Below, in pieces: positions 37,209 to 45,663 of a stretch of 64,000 bases of DNA; position 1 is the first letter of the stretch; every line of letters starts with the position of its first letter. The translations under genes were made by a program, and so were the position numbers. Below the pieces are notes generated by a model. It did not search any database, had not been told where the DNA came from, and saw nothing but the letters and a program-made list of their open reading frames with translations. This DNA comes from Nonomuraea gerenzanensis. GTDB taxonomy: Bacteria; Actinomycetota; Actinomycetes; Streptosporangiales; Streptosporangiaceae. The DNA lies in assembly GCF_020215645.1 (NCBI RefSeq), contig NZ_CP084058.1:7440001-7504000 (forward strand), read 5' to 3'.

Positions 37209-37979
37209 ATGGACGTCCGCTTACTGGGACCGGTCGAGGTGACCTCCGGCGGCCGGGGTGTCCCGCTGGGGCCGCCCCAGCGGCGCGCGGTGCTGGCCGC
37301 GCTGGCGATCGACGCCGACCGGCCCGTCTCGCTCGGCACGCTGATCGAGCGGGTCTGGGACGATCCGCCGGACCGGGCGGCCGACTCGCTGTACGCCCAC
37401 ATCGCCCGCCTGCGGCAGGCGCTGGCCGGGACGCGGGTCTCCATCGAGCGCCGCGACGGCGGTTACACGCTGGAGGTGGATCCCGACCGGGTGGACGCCT
37501 ACCGGTTCAGGCGGCTGGCCAAGCAGGCGCAGCAACGGGCGCGCGACGACGCCGCCCGTACCAGGCTGCTGGGCGAGGCGATGGAGCTGTGGCGCGGCAC
37601 GCCGCTCACCGGCATCCCCGGCGAGTGGGCCGCGCGCATGCGCTACGGCATCGAGCAGCAGTACGTCGGCGCGCTCGTCACCTGGGCCCAGGCGCACCTG
37701 CGCCTGGGCCGCCCCGACATCGTGGTCACCGAGCTGACCCCGCTGGTGCCGCGTTACCCGCTCGCGGAGCCGCTGGCGAGCATGCTGATGCGCGGCCTGT
37801 GCGCGCTGGGACGCGGCGCGGAGGCGGTGGCCCTGTACGCCCGCCTGCGCGGCTACCTCGCCGACCACCTGGGGGTCGAGCCGGGGCCTGAGCTGCGGGC
37901 GCTGCACCTGCGGATCCTGCGGGCGGGCGCGGACCCGGTGCCCCGGCCGGCCCTGCTGTACGCCCAGGTCACGGGTTGA
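37209..37979 (+). CDS. SARP transcriptional regulator (small, DnrI/RedD type)
   Basis: ATG 37209 follows GAGAGGAAGG. The 256-residue product has a winged-helix DNA-binding domain (MDVRLLGPVEVTSGGRGVPLGPPQRRAVLAAL...LIERVWDDPPDRAADSLYAHIARLRQAL) and a BTAD domain (WRGTPLTGIPGEWAARM...LYARLRGYLADHLGVEPGPELRALHLRIL). It has no ATPase domain. Last in the aminotransferase-SDR-UbiA operon, it is the second SARP of the locus. The 3' end runs into a 30-bp tandem repeat shared with the convergent gene. Confidence 0.92.
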   Translation: MDVRLLGPVEVTSGGRGVPLGPPQRRAVLAALAIDADRPVSLGTLIERVWDDPPDRAADSLYAHIARLRQALAGTRVSIERRDGGYTLEVDPDRVDAYRFRRLAKQAQQRARDDAARTRLLGEAMELWRGTPLTGIPGEWAARMRYGIEQQYVGALVTWAQAHLRLGRPDIVVTELTPLVPRYPLAEPLASMLMRGLCALGRGAEAVALYARLRGYLADHLGVEPGPELRALHLRILRAGADPVPRPALLYAQVTG

Positions 37980-38043
37980 ACGACGCTGTACGCCCGGTCA
38001 CCGGTCGAGCGACGTTGTACGCCCCGGTCACCGGTTCAGCGAC
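37955..38043. repeat. Three tandem ~30-bp units across a convergent gene junction
   Basis: Units 37955-37984, 37985-38013 and 38014-38043 all begin G(C/T)TGTACGCCC and carry GGTCACSGGT. Unit 1 includes the SARP stop codon, and unit 3 the stop codon of the minus-strand EEP gene. The repeat therefore joins both gene ends. Confidence 0.85.
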
Positions 38044-39413
38044 AGGACGAGCCGCTGCCCGCTGTGGTCCGACAGGCCGTGCGAGCGGACCAGCCGGTAG
38101 TCGTGGACGGCGAGCTCCCGCGTCGTGTACGCCCAGTCGATCCGCCACAGGGACAGCAGGGGCCGCCGCTCGTCCCAGGACACGGGGTAGAGCGAGCGCA
38201 GCGCGGGCGTGGCGTCGATCATGCGCTCCGGCACCAGCCGCATCAGGCCCATCGCGGGCGAGGCGTTGAAGTCGCCCGCCAGGACGGCGGGCAGCGGGTT
38301 CGCCCGGATGTCGGCGGCCAGGGCGCGCAGGTTGGCCTCGCGGGCCTCGTGCTGCCAGCGGTCGAGGCCGCCCGTGGCGACCGGCGAGTTGATGTGGGTG
38401 TTGTAGAACGAGACGGTCCGGCCGGCGACGCGCAGATCCGTGCGCAGCGTCTTGACCGCGTGGAAGCCGGGCCAGGCGGCGCCGGGCGGCACGTGGCCTC
38501 CCTCGATGCCGCGCTCCTGGACGACGGGGAAGCGCGACAGCGTCACCAGCTCGCCCGCCGTGGAGAGGTGGAAGCCGGGGAACTCCCGGCGCAGCCGGGC
38601 CAGGTCGTGCACCCGGATCGGGCGGGAGTCGGGGCCGAAGTAGACGTACTCCTGCAGCAGGAGCACGTCGGCGTCCTGGGCGCGCAGGTAGCGGTAGAAG
38701 GCGGCGACGTCGCTCGCGGGCGTGCCGGTGGGCGGGGGCATCAGGGTGGTCACCGGCTGGTCCCAGTACCAGGTGTTCCAGGAGAACACCTTGATCGCGC
38801 CCGGTGGGGCGGGGGCGGGGTGGTGCCACAGCGTGGCGGGGTTGAGCCCGCTTCCGCTCCAGCCCAGCGTCAGCGACACCAGCGCCGCCGCCGCGCACGC
38901 CCTGCGGGCGCGGCGGCCCGCGGCCGGCGTCACGGCGAGCAGCGCCACGGGGACGGCCGCGAGCGCGAACGGCGGGACGAGCTCGGCGGCCTGCCACCAC
39001 CACACCCGGCCGGACAGGGCGCGGTGCAGCACCACGAACACCAGCCACGCGACGGCCACGCTCAACACCAGCGGAATCCGCCGCCGCGCCCGCCGGGCCC
39101 CGCGCTCCAGCCTGGCGGCTCGCTCGCCGCCGCGCACCTCCGCCGCCGCGCCACTCCGCGCACCGGCCCGCCCATCAGCCCGCCCATCAGACCGTGCATC
39201 AGCCCGCGCACCGGCCCGCCCATCAGCCCGCCCATCAGCCCGCGCATCGGCTTGTGCATCGGCCCGCGCACTGGCGCCGGCGCCGGTCTCAGCGTCAGTC
39301 CGCGGGCGGGCCCCTGCGCCGGGCTGCGCCCCGGGGTGCACGACGCCGCGTGAGGCGGCGGGCGGGCGGGCGAAGCGGGCCCGGCCGAGCAGGGCCCGCA
39401 GCGGGGCCGTCAC
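38028..39413 (-). CDS. Membrane-anchored endonuclease/exonuclease/phosphatase (EEP) family protein A
   Basis: GTG 39413 overlaps the GT2 stop as GTGA. The 461-residue protein has a ~105-residue N-terminal part with Ala/Arg/Asp/Gly low-complexity repeats, then three hydrophobic helices (LVLSVAVAWLVFVVLHRAL, LVPPFALAAVPVALLAV, AAAALVSLTLGW). The EEP domain follows: VFSWNTWYWD, DADVLLLQEYV, YNTHINSP, LAGDFNASPAMG and SDHSGQRLVLSL, with the metal-binding Asn, Glu, Asp and His in place. It likely hydrolyses a phosphodiester or phosphoester outside the membrane, perhaps a lipid-linked intermediate or teichoic-type polymer. It has a paralogue at 43342-44547. Confidence 0.88.
   Translation of the reverse strand: MTAPLRALLGRARFARPPAASRGVVHPGAQPGAGARPRTDAETGAGASARADAQADARADGRADGRAGARADARSDGRADGRAGARSGAAAEVRGGERAARLERGARRARRRIPLVLSVAVAWLVFVVLHRALSGRVWWWQAAELVPPFALAAVPVALLAVTPAAGRRARRACAAAALVSLTLGWSGSGLNPATLWHHPAPAPPGAIKVFSWNTWYWDQPVTTLMPPPTGTPASDVAAFYRYLRAQDADVLLLQEYVYFGPDSRPIRVHDLARLRREFPGFHLSTAGELVTLSRFPVVQERGIEGGHVPPGAAWPGFHAVKTLRTDLRVAGRTVSFYNTHINSPVATGGLDRWQHEAREANLRALAADIRANPLPAVLAGDFNASPAMGLMRLVPERMIDATPALRSLYPVSWDERRPLLSLWRIDWAYTTRELAVHDYRLVRSHGLSDHSGQRLVLSLNR
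39110..39300 (-). repeat. Low-complexity Ala/Arg/Asp repeat inside EEP gene A
   Basis: Short units coding for ADGRADGRAGAR and ADAQADARADGR recur about ten times. The DNA shows repeated CCCGCCCATCAGC and CGCGCAYCGGC elements. The result is a charged, probably disordered, cytoplasmic N-terminal region. It probably expands and contracts by slippage. Confidence 0.8.
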
Positions 39414-40453
39414 GTGGCCGCCTCCCCGGTGGCCGGCCGTCGCATGATCGGATCGGGGTCGTAGAGCCGGCGGAAGCGCGCCGAGCACGACCACCGCACC
39501 ACCCCGGCCGCCACCCCGGCCGCGATGGCCACGTTCACCAGGAAGTGCACGGCACCGAAATACAGCAGGAACAGCACCCCCCGCCGGCGCAGCACGAAGC
39601 GGTACATGCCGAGGTCGGCCAGCAGCGACACGGCCAGGGCGAGGGCCGCGAGCCCGGCGCCGGCCGGGCCGAGCGGGACGGCCAGGGGCAGGGCGGCCAG
39701 CGCCGCCAGCGCGGCGAGGCTGCCGCCGGCCCGGCTGGAGGTCTCGAAGCCGCGGGCGAAGCGCCGCCGCCGCGCGTACAGCGGCACCCGGGCGCGCCCC
39801 CGCCGGTACAGCTTGCGCAGCAGCTTGACCAGCTTGTCGTCGTGGTCGTGCCGCGAGCGCACGGCGGTGGTGAGCACCATCTCGTACCGCTGGGTGAGCC
39901 GGTGGCCGTAGTCGACCTCCTCGGTCTCGCGCAGCCGCGGGTTGAACGGCCCGACCTCGTCGAACACGCGGCGCGGCATCGCCATCAGCGCCGGGAACAG
40001 GAACGACACGGGCCCCTCTGAGCTGACCGTCCAGTAGTGGTACTGCAGCGCGCGGTACTCCTCGACGAGGCTGTCGCGGATCAGCGGCTCGGGGTCGTGC
40101 ACGCTGGACACGGCGCCGAGCCGCGGATCGGCGGCGAGCAGGCCCACCGCCACCTCGGCGGCGTCGGGGTAGGCGGCCACGTCGGAGTCCACGAACATCA
40201 GGATCTCACCCCGCGCGTGCTCCGCGCCGAGGTTGCGCGCGGCGGCGGTGCCCAGGTTGCGCTCGGTGCGGATCACCCGCACGCCGAGCCGCCGCGCGAC
40301 CTCCGCCGAGTCGTCGGTGCTGCCGTCGTCCACGACGATCAGCTCCATCGGCCGGTACGTCTGCGCCTGCAACGCGCGCAGGCACAGCTCCAGCGAGGCG
40401 GCGTAGTTGTAGTTGGGCACGATCGCCGACACCAGGGGCCCTTGCCCGGTCAT
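39410..40453 (-). CDS. Family 2 glycosyltransferase with C-terminal membrane segment (A)
   Basis: The 347-residue GT-A enzyme has VSAIVPNYNYAASLELCL, VDDGSTDDS (nucleotide binding), RNLGTAAARNLGAEHARGEILMFVDSDV (DxD) and ETEEVDYGHRL. The C-terminus has two or three hydrophobic helices, including LADLGMYRFVLRRRGVLFLLYFGAVHFLVN, shared with its neighbours. It probably transfers a sugar to a lipid-linked acceptor at the cytoplasmic membrane face. The gene starts 3 bp after the preceding GT2 stop, with GGAGG inside that gene's end. Confidence 0.9.
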   Translation of the reverse strand: MTGQGPLVSAIVPNYNYAASLELCLRALQAQTYRPMELIVVDDGSTDDSAEVARRLGVRVIRTERNLGTAAARNLGAEHARGEILMFVDSDVAAYPDAAEVAVGLLAADPRLGAVSSVHDPEPLIRDSLVEEYRALQYHYWTVSSEGPVSFLFPALMAMPRRVFDEVGPFNPRLRETEEVDYGHRLTQRYEMVLTTAVRSRHDHDDKLVKLLRKLYRRGRARVPLYARRRRFARGFETSSRAGGSLAALAALAALPLAVPLGPAGAGLAALALAVSLLADLGMYRFVLRRRGVLFLLYFGAVHFLVNVAIAAGVAAGVVRWSCSARFRRLYDPDPIMRRPATGEAAT

Positions 40454-40456
40454 CGC

Positions 40457-41461
40457 TCACACCTCCGCGGGCAGGTCGTACGTGCGGCGGAACCTGCTGG
40501 ACACCAGGCACTGGGCGGCGCCGGCGAACACCGCCACCGCGACGGTGACGTTCACCAGGAAGTGCACCCCGGTGAAGAACAGGGTGAAGGGTATGCCGGC
40601 GTACCGGCGGACGAAGCGGTACATGCCCAGGTCCGCGGCGATCGAGCCGGCCAGCAGCACGGCCGGCGCGGCCAGCCAGGCCGGGCCGAGCAGGACCGGC
40701 AGCGGCGCGGCGAGCACGGCGAACAGGGCGGCCAGCGAGCCCCAGCCGCGGCTGCTGTTGGCCGGGCCGCCGTTGAAGTCGGGGCGGCGCAGGTAGAGCG
40801 GGATGTGCAGGCGGGCGCGGTGGAAGAACTTCGACAGCACCACCTTGAGCCGGTCGTCGTGGTCGTGCCTGCCCCTGATCCGGTTGTCGAGCACGATGCG
40901 GTAGCGCTGGGTGACGCGGTGGCCGTACTCGGCGTTCTCGCTGTGGCGCAGCGCCGGGTTGAGCGGGCCGATCTCGCGGAAGACCTCCGCCCGCATGGCG
41001 AACAGCGCGGAGTAGATCGTGCTGATCTCGCCCTCGTCCCCGGAGATCCAGTAGTGCAGCTGGAGGCTGCGGTAGCGCTCGACGAGGCTGTCGGGGATCA
41101 GCGGCTCCGGGTCGTAGGTGCCGCACACCACCCCCAGCGTGGGGTCGGTGGTGAGCAGCCGCACCGCGTGCTCGACCACGTCCTCGGCCAGCGCCAGGTC
41201 GGAGTCGAGGAAGAACAGCACCTCGCCGCGCGCGTGCTCGGCGCCGAGGTTGCGCGCCGCCGGGGCGCCGATGTTGGTGTCGGTGACCACGACGCGCACC
41301 CCGTGCCGGTGCGCGACCGCCACGGAGTCGTCGGTGCTGCGGTCGTCGACGACGATCACCTCGATGCGCGGGTACGTCTGCCGCTCCAGCGCGCTCAGGC
41401 ACAGCTCCAGGGTGCGGGCGTAGTTGTAGTTCGGCACGATGACCGAGACCAGCGGCTTCAT
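40457..41461 (-). CDS. Family 2 glycosyltransferase with C-terminal membrane segment (B)
   Basis: The ATG at 41461 overlaps the sulfotransferase stop as ATGA. The 334-residue enzyme has VSVIVPNYNYARTLELCL, VDDRSTDDS, PAARNLGAEHARGEVLFFLDSDLA and HSENAEYGHRV. The tail (ADLGMYRFVRRYAGIPFTLFFTGVHFLVNV) is clearly paralogous to GT2 A. The two probably arose by tandem duplication and may add successive sugars of the same chain. Confidence 0.9.
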   Translation of the reverse strand: MKPLVSVIVPNYNYARTLELCLSALERQTYPRIEVIVVDDRSTDDSVAVAHRHGVRVVVTDTNIGAPAARNLGAEHARGEVLFFLDSDLALAEDVVEHAVRLLTTDPTLGVVCGTYDPEPLIPDSLVERYRSLQLHYWISGDEGEISTIYSALFAMRAEVFREIGPLNPALRHSENAEYGHRVTQRYRIVLDNRIRGRHDHDDRLKVVLSKFFHRARLHIPLYLRRPDFNGGPANSSRGWGSLAALFAVLAAPLPVLLGPAWLAAPAVLLAGSIAADLGMYRFVRRYAGIPFTLFFTGVHFLVNVTVAVAVFAGAAQCLVSSRFRRTYDLPAEV

Positions 41462-42159
41462 CGGGCCTCCCGGCGCCCGGTCCGGCGCAGCAGCAGCGGC
41501 AGGGGCCGGCCGAGGCCGCTCCTGGTGAAGTCGGAGGAGTTGTTGACCCGGGGGTAGGGCTCGGCCGGGACGGGGACCTCCAGGAACTCGCACAGCGGGC
41601 CCCACCCGGCGGCGGCGTCGAAGACGAGCAGCCGCTCGGCCGGGATGGCGGCGACCACCCTGGCCATGTGCTCCTGGAACAGCTCGACGGCCCGTCCGGG
41701 CTCCCGGTCGGCTGCCGTGGCGAAGGTCCGCGCGTCGAGGGTCGTGTCGACCATCCTGACGAACGCGGCGAGGTCGGTGCCGAGCAGCGACGACAGCAGG
41801 AGGGCGGCCCGGCCGGGCACCGACTCGATGCGCCGCCGCTGCGCGAACAGGGTCCGCTGCATGCTGGCCAGCCAGCGCTCCGGGTCGCGCGTGGTGAGGA
41901 TGACCTTGGCCTTCGGGTAGTGGTCGGCGAGCTGCCGCCAGTAGGCGGAGGTCGGGCCGTCCACGCACGACTCGTAGCCGACGAGGAGCCGGTCCCAGTC
42001 CACCTCGCGGGCCGCGGCCGCGGCGAGCCAGGGCCTGATCTGCCAGGGGTGGGTGAAGACGTCCACCATGTGGTGGCACGGCCCGAACCCGAGCCGTTCC
42101 AGCGCCGTCTTGAGCGAGAGCGTTCCGGTCCGGCCGAAGCCGGTGGCGATGACGCGCAT
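41458..42159 (-). CDS. PAPS-dependent sulfotransferase-family protein
   Basis: The 233-residue protein begins VIATGFGRTGTLSLKTALERLGFGPCHHM, carrying the 5'-phosphosulfate-binding loop of the sulfotransferase family (TGTLSLK). It continues with KVILTTRDPERWLASMQ (3'-phosphate binding Arg) and RLLVFDAAAGWGPLCEFLEVPVP. This matches the P-loop sulfotransferase clan (Sulfotransfer_4 type). Sulfation of a hydroxyl or sugar is expected. Lying between GT2 genes in a tightly overlapping operon, it suggests a sulfated glycoconjugate. Confidence 0.88.
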   Translation of the reverse strand: MRVIATGFGRTGTLSLKTALERLGFGPCHHMVDVFTHPWQIRPWLAAAAAREVDWDRLLVGYESCVDGPTSAYWRQLADHYPKAKVILTTRDPERWLASMQRTLFAQRRRIESVPGRAALLLSSLLGTDLAAFVRMVDTTLDARTFATAADREPGRAVELFQEHMARVVAAIPAERLLVFDAAAGWGPLCEFLEVPVPAEPYPRVNNSSDFTRSGLGRPLPLLLRRTGRREAR

Positions 42160-42165
42160 GGCCGC

Positions 42166-43206
42166 TCAGTCCTGGGCCGCGAGCCGGGCGAGCCGGTCCA
42201 GGCGGGACAGCGCGAACCGCTGCGTGACGCCCACCGCGCCGCCGAGCGCGCCGGTGAAGGTGACGGCCAGGTGCACGCCGGAGAAGTACAGCCCGAACGC
42301 GGCGCCCCGGTGCCGGAAGGCGAAGCGGTAGGTGCCCGCGTCCAGCGCCATGGCGGTCGCGATCATCGCGGGCGGGACGAGCGCGGCGGCGCGGCGCGCC
42401 CGCGCGGGCACGCCACCGGAGCGGGCGCCGGGCAGCACCCGGGGTAAGGCGAGGGCCGGGACGGCGGCCAGCAGCAGGACGCCGCCGATCGCGCGCGGCA
42501 CGGAGTCGCCGGGCGTCTCCCCCTCGCGCCAGTCCAGCGCGCTGAGCCGGGCGCGCCGGAAGACCTTGCGCAGGATCGTCGCCACGGTGGCGTCGTGGTC
42601 CTTGCGCCCCCGGATCGCGTCGCTCAGCTTCACCTCGTACGAACGCGTCACGCGCACGCGGTAGTCGGAGGAGACGGTCTCGCGCAGCCGGGGGTCGAAC
42701 GGGCCGACCTCGGCGAACACCTTGGCGGGCACGGCGAGCACGGACGCGTGCAGTTCGAGCGTCGGCCGGTGGGCTGGCATCCACCAGCGGTGCATCTGCA
42801 GCGCGCGGTACCGGGCGGCCGGGCTCTGGGAGACCAGCGACTCGGGCAGCAGGATGCCGCCCAGCGCGCCGACCTCGGGGTGGTCCCGCAGGATCCGCAC
42901 CGCGTTCGCCACGGCGTCGGGTTCGAGCGCGATGTCGGCGTCGAGGAAGAACAGGATCTCCCCGGTGGCGTGCTCGGCGCCGAGGTTGCGCGCGGGGGTC
43001 GGGCCGCCGTTGACCCTGGTGCGGACCACCTTGGCCCCCATGGACGCGGCCACCAGCGCGGCGTCCTCGGTGCCGCAGTCGTCCACCACGATGACCTCGA
43101 GGTGCGGGTGGGTCTGTGCCCGCAGCGCGTCCAGGCAGAGTCGCAGCACGCCGGACCGGTTGTAGCTGGGGATGATGACCGAGACTAGCGGGTGCTCCCG
43201 ACTCAT
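42166..43206 (-). CDS. Family 2 glycosyltransferase with C-terminal membrane segment (C)
   Basis: Start taken at ATG 43206 (MSREHPLVSVIIPSYNRSG), with GGAG twelve bases upstream; ATG 43239 is longer. The 346-residue protein shows VDDCGTEDA in place of the usual DDGSTDDS, then PTPARNLGAEHATGEILFFLDADIA and ETVSSDYRVRV. The membrane tail (MALDAGTYRFAFRHRGAAFGLYFSGVHLAV) is like those of GT2 A and B. It is the first gene of the five-gene minus-strand operon, behind the palindrome promoter. Confidence 0.88.
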   Translation of the reverse strand: MSREHPLVSVIIPSYNRSGVLRLCLDALRAQTHPHLEVIVVDDCGTEDAALVAASMGAKVVRTRVNGGPTPARNLGAEHATGEILFFLDADIALEPDAVANAVRILRDHPEVGALGGILLPESLVSQSPAARYRALQMHRWWMPAHRPTLELHASVLAVPAKVFAEVGPFDPRLRETVSSDYRVRVTRSYEVKLSDAIRGRKDHDATVATILRKVFRRARLSALDWREGETPGDSVPRAIGGVLLLAAVPALALPRVLPGARSGGVPARARRAAALVPPAMIATAMALDAGTYRFAFRHRGAAFGLYFSGVHLAVTFTGALGGAVGVTQRFALSRLDRLARLAAQD

Positions 43207-43262
43207 GATGTGTGCTCCATCGGCGGTGTCGGACCTCATGTCCGGCTCACGGTAGGCACGGT

Positions 43263-43320
43263 GCCTTGTCCCGTTCTTGTCGTGGCGGGCGCGCCTGCCG
43301 CGACAAGAACGGGACAAGGC
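43263..43320. promoter_or_regulatory. 58-bp near-perfect palindrome in the divergent promoter
   Basis: The 20-bp arms 43263-43282 and 43301-43320 are perfectly complementary. The inner part (GGCGGGC/GCCTGCC) pairs with one mismatch. The element lies between the divergent GT2 C (start 43206) and EEP B (start 43342) genes, 21 bp from the latter's GTG. A symmetric site of this length suits a dimeric or multimeric regulator, or an RNA hairpin in the EEP B leader. Confidence 0.8.
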
Positions 43321-43341
43321 GCGCCCACTACGTTCGGCCCC

Positions 43342-44547
43342 GTGATCGAGCAGCGGCTAGCCACCCCCTCGCCGCGGCCGGCGAGCTCCTGGGCGGGACG
43401 GGTCAGGCGGTGCGTGCGCCCGCGCCGGCGCTGGTGCCTGGGCACCAGGCTGGTGGTGACCGCGTCGGTGGCGTGGCTGCTGTTCGTGCTCTGCCACCTG
43501 GCGGCCAGCGGGCGCCTGGCGTGGTGGGCCCCGATCGAGCTGGTCCCGCCGCTGCTGTTCCTGCTGGTGCCCGCGCTGCTGCTGGTCGTGGCGCCGCTGG
43601 CCAGGCCGGTGCGCCGGCGCGTCATCCCGCTGCTGGTGCTCACCGCGGTGCTGGGCGCCGGGCGCAGCGGGATCAACTACGCCACCCTCTGGTACGCCCC
43701 GCCGCCCGCGGGCCCCGCGGCCATCACCGTGGCCGCCTGGAACACCCAGTTCTGGGACCAGGACTGGCGCACCGCCGACGGCGACCGGTACTCCCCCGGC
43801 TTCTACGCCTACCTGCACGAGCTGGACGCCGACGTCTACCTGCTGACCGAGTACCTGTACGTGAACACCGCGGCCGGGGACATGCGGTCCCAGCGCTGGA
43901 CCGCCGACCTGGCGATGCGCATCGACAAGCTGGCCGAGCTGCGCCGCGAGTTCCCCGGCTACCACGTCGCGGTGTCCGGCGAGCAGATCACGCTGTCCCG
44001 CTTCCCGATCGTCGGGCACCGGGGCCTGGACCTGCGCCCGTGGCTGCCGCCGGACCAGCGGGAGATCCCCGAGGCGCTGCGGGGCTGGCCGGAGGGTTAC
44101 ACGGTCGAGACGCTGCGCACCGACCTCGACGTGCGCGGCACGACCGTCTCGTTCTACGCCGCTCAGATCGCCCAGCCGCCGCTCGAATGGCGGCTGTACG
44201 ACGCCGCGGCCCGTGACGCCGCCGTCAGCAAGACGCTGCGGCGGGAGGCGAGCTACCGGGCCCTCGCCGCGGACGTCGCGGCCAACCCCCATCCCGTCGT
44301 GCTCGCCGGCGACCTGAACACCTCCCCCGCGATGGGCGCCCGCCGCCTGCTCCCCGAGCGGCTGGTCGACAGGACGCCCGCGCTCTCCTCCCTCTATCCG
44401 GCGACCTACCTGGCCGGCACCGCCGAGCTGTGGCGGATCGACTGGCTCTACACCAGCCCCGACGTGACCGTGCACCGCTACGACCTGCCCGGCGCGCGGG
44501 GGCTGTCCGACCATCGGGCCCAGCGCATGGTCGTCTCGGTGCCGTGA
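43342..44547 (+). CDS. Membrane-anchored EEP family protein B
   Basis: GTG 43342 is the most likely start; no strong ribosome site is visible. The 401-residue protein repeats the design of EEP A without the low-complexity N-terminus: three hydrophobic helices (RLVVTASVAWLLFVLCHLA, LVPPLLFLLVPALLLVVAP, VIPLLVLTAVLGAG) and an EEP domain with VAAWNTQFWDQDW, DADVYLLTEYLYV, LAGDLNTSPAMG and SDHRAQRMVVSV. Note FYAAQIAQPP where EEP A has FYNTHINSP: the His of the N-x-H motif is absent, so activity may differ. It heads an operon with GT2 D. Confidence 0.87.
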   Translation: MIEQRLATPSPRPASSWAGRVRRCVRPRRRWCLGTRLVVTASVAWLLFVLCHLAASGRLAWWAPIELVPPLLFLLVPALLLVVAPLARPVRRRVIPLLVLTAVLGAGRSGINYATLWYAPPPAGPAAITVAAWNTQFWDQDWRTADGDRYSPGFYAYLHELDADVYLLTEYLYVNTAAGDMRSQRWTADLAMRIDKLAELRREFPGYHVAVSGEQITLSRFPIVGHRGLDLRPWLPPDQREIPEALRGWPEGYTVETLRTDLDVRGTTVSFYAAQIAQPPLEWRLYDAAARDAAVSKTLRREASYRALAADVAANPHPVVLAGDLNTSPAMGARRLLPERLVDRTPALSSLYPATYLAGTAELWRIDWLYTSPDVTVHRYDLPGARGLSDHRAQRMVVSVP

Positions 44548-44580
44548 CCGGCGCCGCTTCACCGACGAGAGGAACGACCC

Positions 44581-45663
44581 ATGCCCGACGAGGTGGCCTG
44601 GCGTGATGACGTCGCGGTCGTCGTGCCCAACTACAACAAGAGCAAGACCCTGCGGGCGTGCCTGGAGTCGGTGTACGCGCAGACGTACCGGCCGGCGGAG
44701 GTCGTCGTGGTGGACGACGTCAGCACCGACGGCTCGCCGGAGATCGCCAGGGGGTTCCCGTGCACGCTCGTCCAGTCGCCGCGCAACCAGGGGCCGGCGG
44801 GGGCCCGCAACCTCGGGGTGGCGCGCAGCTCGGCTCCGCTGCTGTTCTTCGTCGACTCCGACACGGCGCTGGCGCCCGACGCGATCCGCAACGCGGTCAA
44901 GGCGTACCGTGAGACGCCGGACTGCGGCCTGGTGCAGGGCATCTACGACATCGAGCCGCTCTACGACGACGGCCCTGTCGAGCGTTACCGGGTGTTGTGC
45001 GAGCACTACGAGCGCAGCCGCACCACAGCGACGTTCCTGTCCTGCACGCTGATCCCGCGCTCGGTCTTCGAGGAGGCGGGTGGCCTGGACGAGCGGCTGC
45101 GCGACGGCGAGGACTTCGAGTTCGGCACCCGCGTCCCGGCCGGCTACCGGCGGGTCGTGAGCACGGCCGTGGTCACCAGGGCCGACGACGAGGACCGGTT
45201 CTGGGGCTGCCTGGCGGAGCGGTTCGTGCGGTCCACGACCCTGCCGGTGATCATGGTGCGGGCGCGGCGGCTGCGCGGCGAGGGCAGGGCCGGATTCCAG
45301 CTCGACATGATCGGCACGGGCCGGCAGCGGCGCCGCAAGGGGCCCAGGCTGTCCTCGGCCTCGGCCACGGCCGTGTTCCTCACGCTGCCGCTCGCGCTGG
45401 TCAGCCCCTGGCTGCTGGCCGTGCCGGCGGCGGCGCTGACGGTGTTCCTCTACCGGAACCGCGTCTTCCTCGGGTTCGCCCGCCGCCACCGGGGTGTGCG
45501 CTTCGCCGGGTGGGTGGCGTGGATGCAGCTCTGCTTCCACGCGGCCTTCTTCCTGGGCGCCTGCGTGGGGCTGCTGCGCGTCGCCTACGAGCTGGGCCGC
45601 CGCCGGGGCGAGCCGATCAGGACGGGCCCGTCCCCGGTGCCGTCGGGCGGGGCACGCGAGTGA
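44581..45663 (+). CDS. Family 2 glycosyltransferase with C-terminal membrane segment (D)
   Basis: ATG 44581 follows GAGAGGAACG. The 360-residue enzyme has VAVVVPNYNKSKTLRACL, VDDVSTDGS, PAGARNLGVARSSAPLLFFVDSDTA and DGEDFEFGTRV. It is more distant from GT2 A-C but has a comparable C-terminal hydrophobic block (ATAVFLTLPLALVSPWLLAVP, WVAWMQLCFHAAFFLGACVGLL). It is coupled to the flippase-like gene by a GTGA overlap at 45660. Confidence 0.9.
   Translation: MPDEVAWRDDVAVVVPNYNKSKTLRACLESVYAQTYRPAEVVVVDDVSTDGSPEIARGFPCTLVQSPRNQGPAGARNLGVARSSAPLLFFVDSDTALAPDAIRNAVKAYRETPDCGLVQGIYDIEPLYDDGPVERYRVLCEHYERSRTTATFLSCTLIPRSVFEEAGGLDERLRDGEDFEFGTRVPAGYRRVVSTAVVTRADDEDRFWGCLAERFVRSTTLPVIMVRARRLRGEGRAGFQLDMIGTGRQRRRKGPRLSSASATAVFLTLPLALVSPWLLAVPAAALTVFLYRNRVFLGFARRHRGVRFAGWVAWMQLCFHAAFFLGACVGLLRVAYELGRRRGEPIRTGPSPVPSGGARE

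Noticed and set aside
37955..38043. Tandem repeats as an attachment site
   Set aside because: No integrase, tRNA gene or foreign base composition lies nearby.
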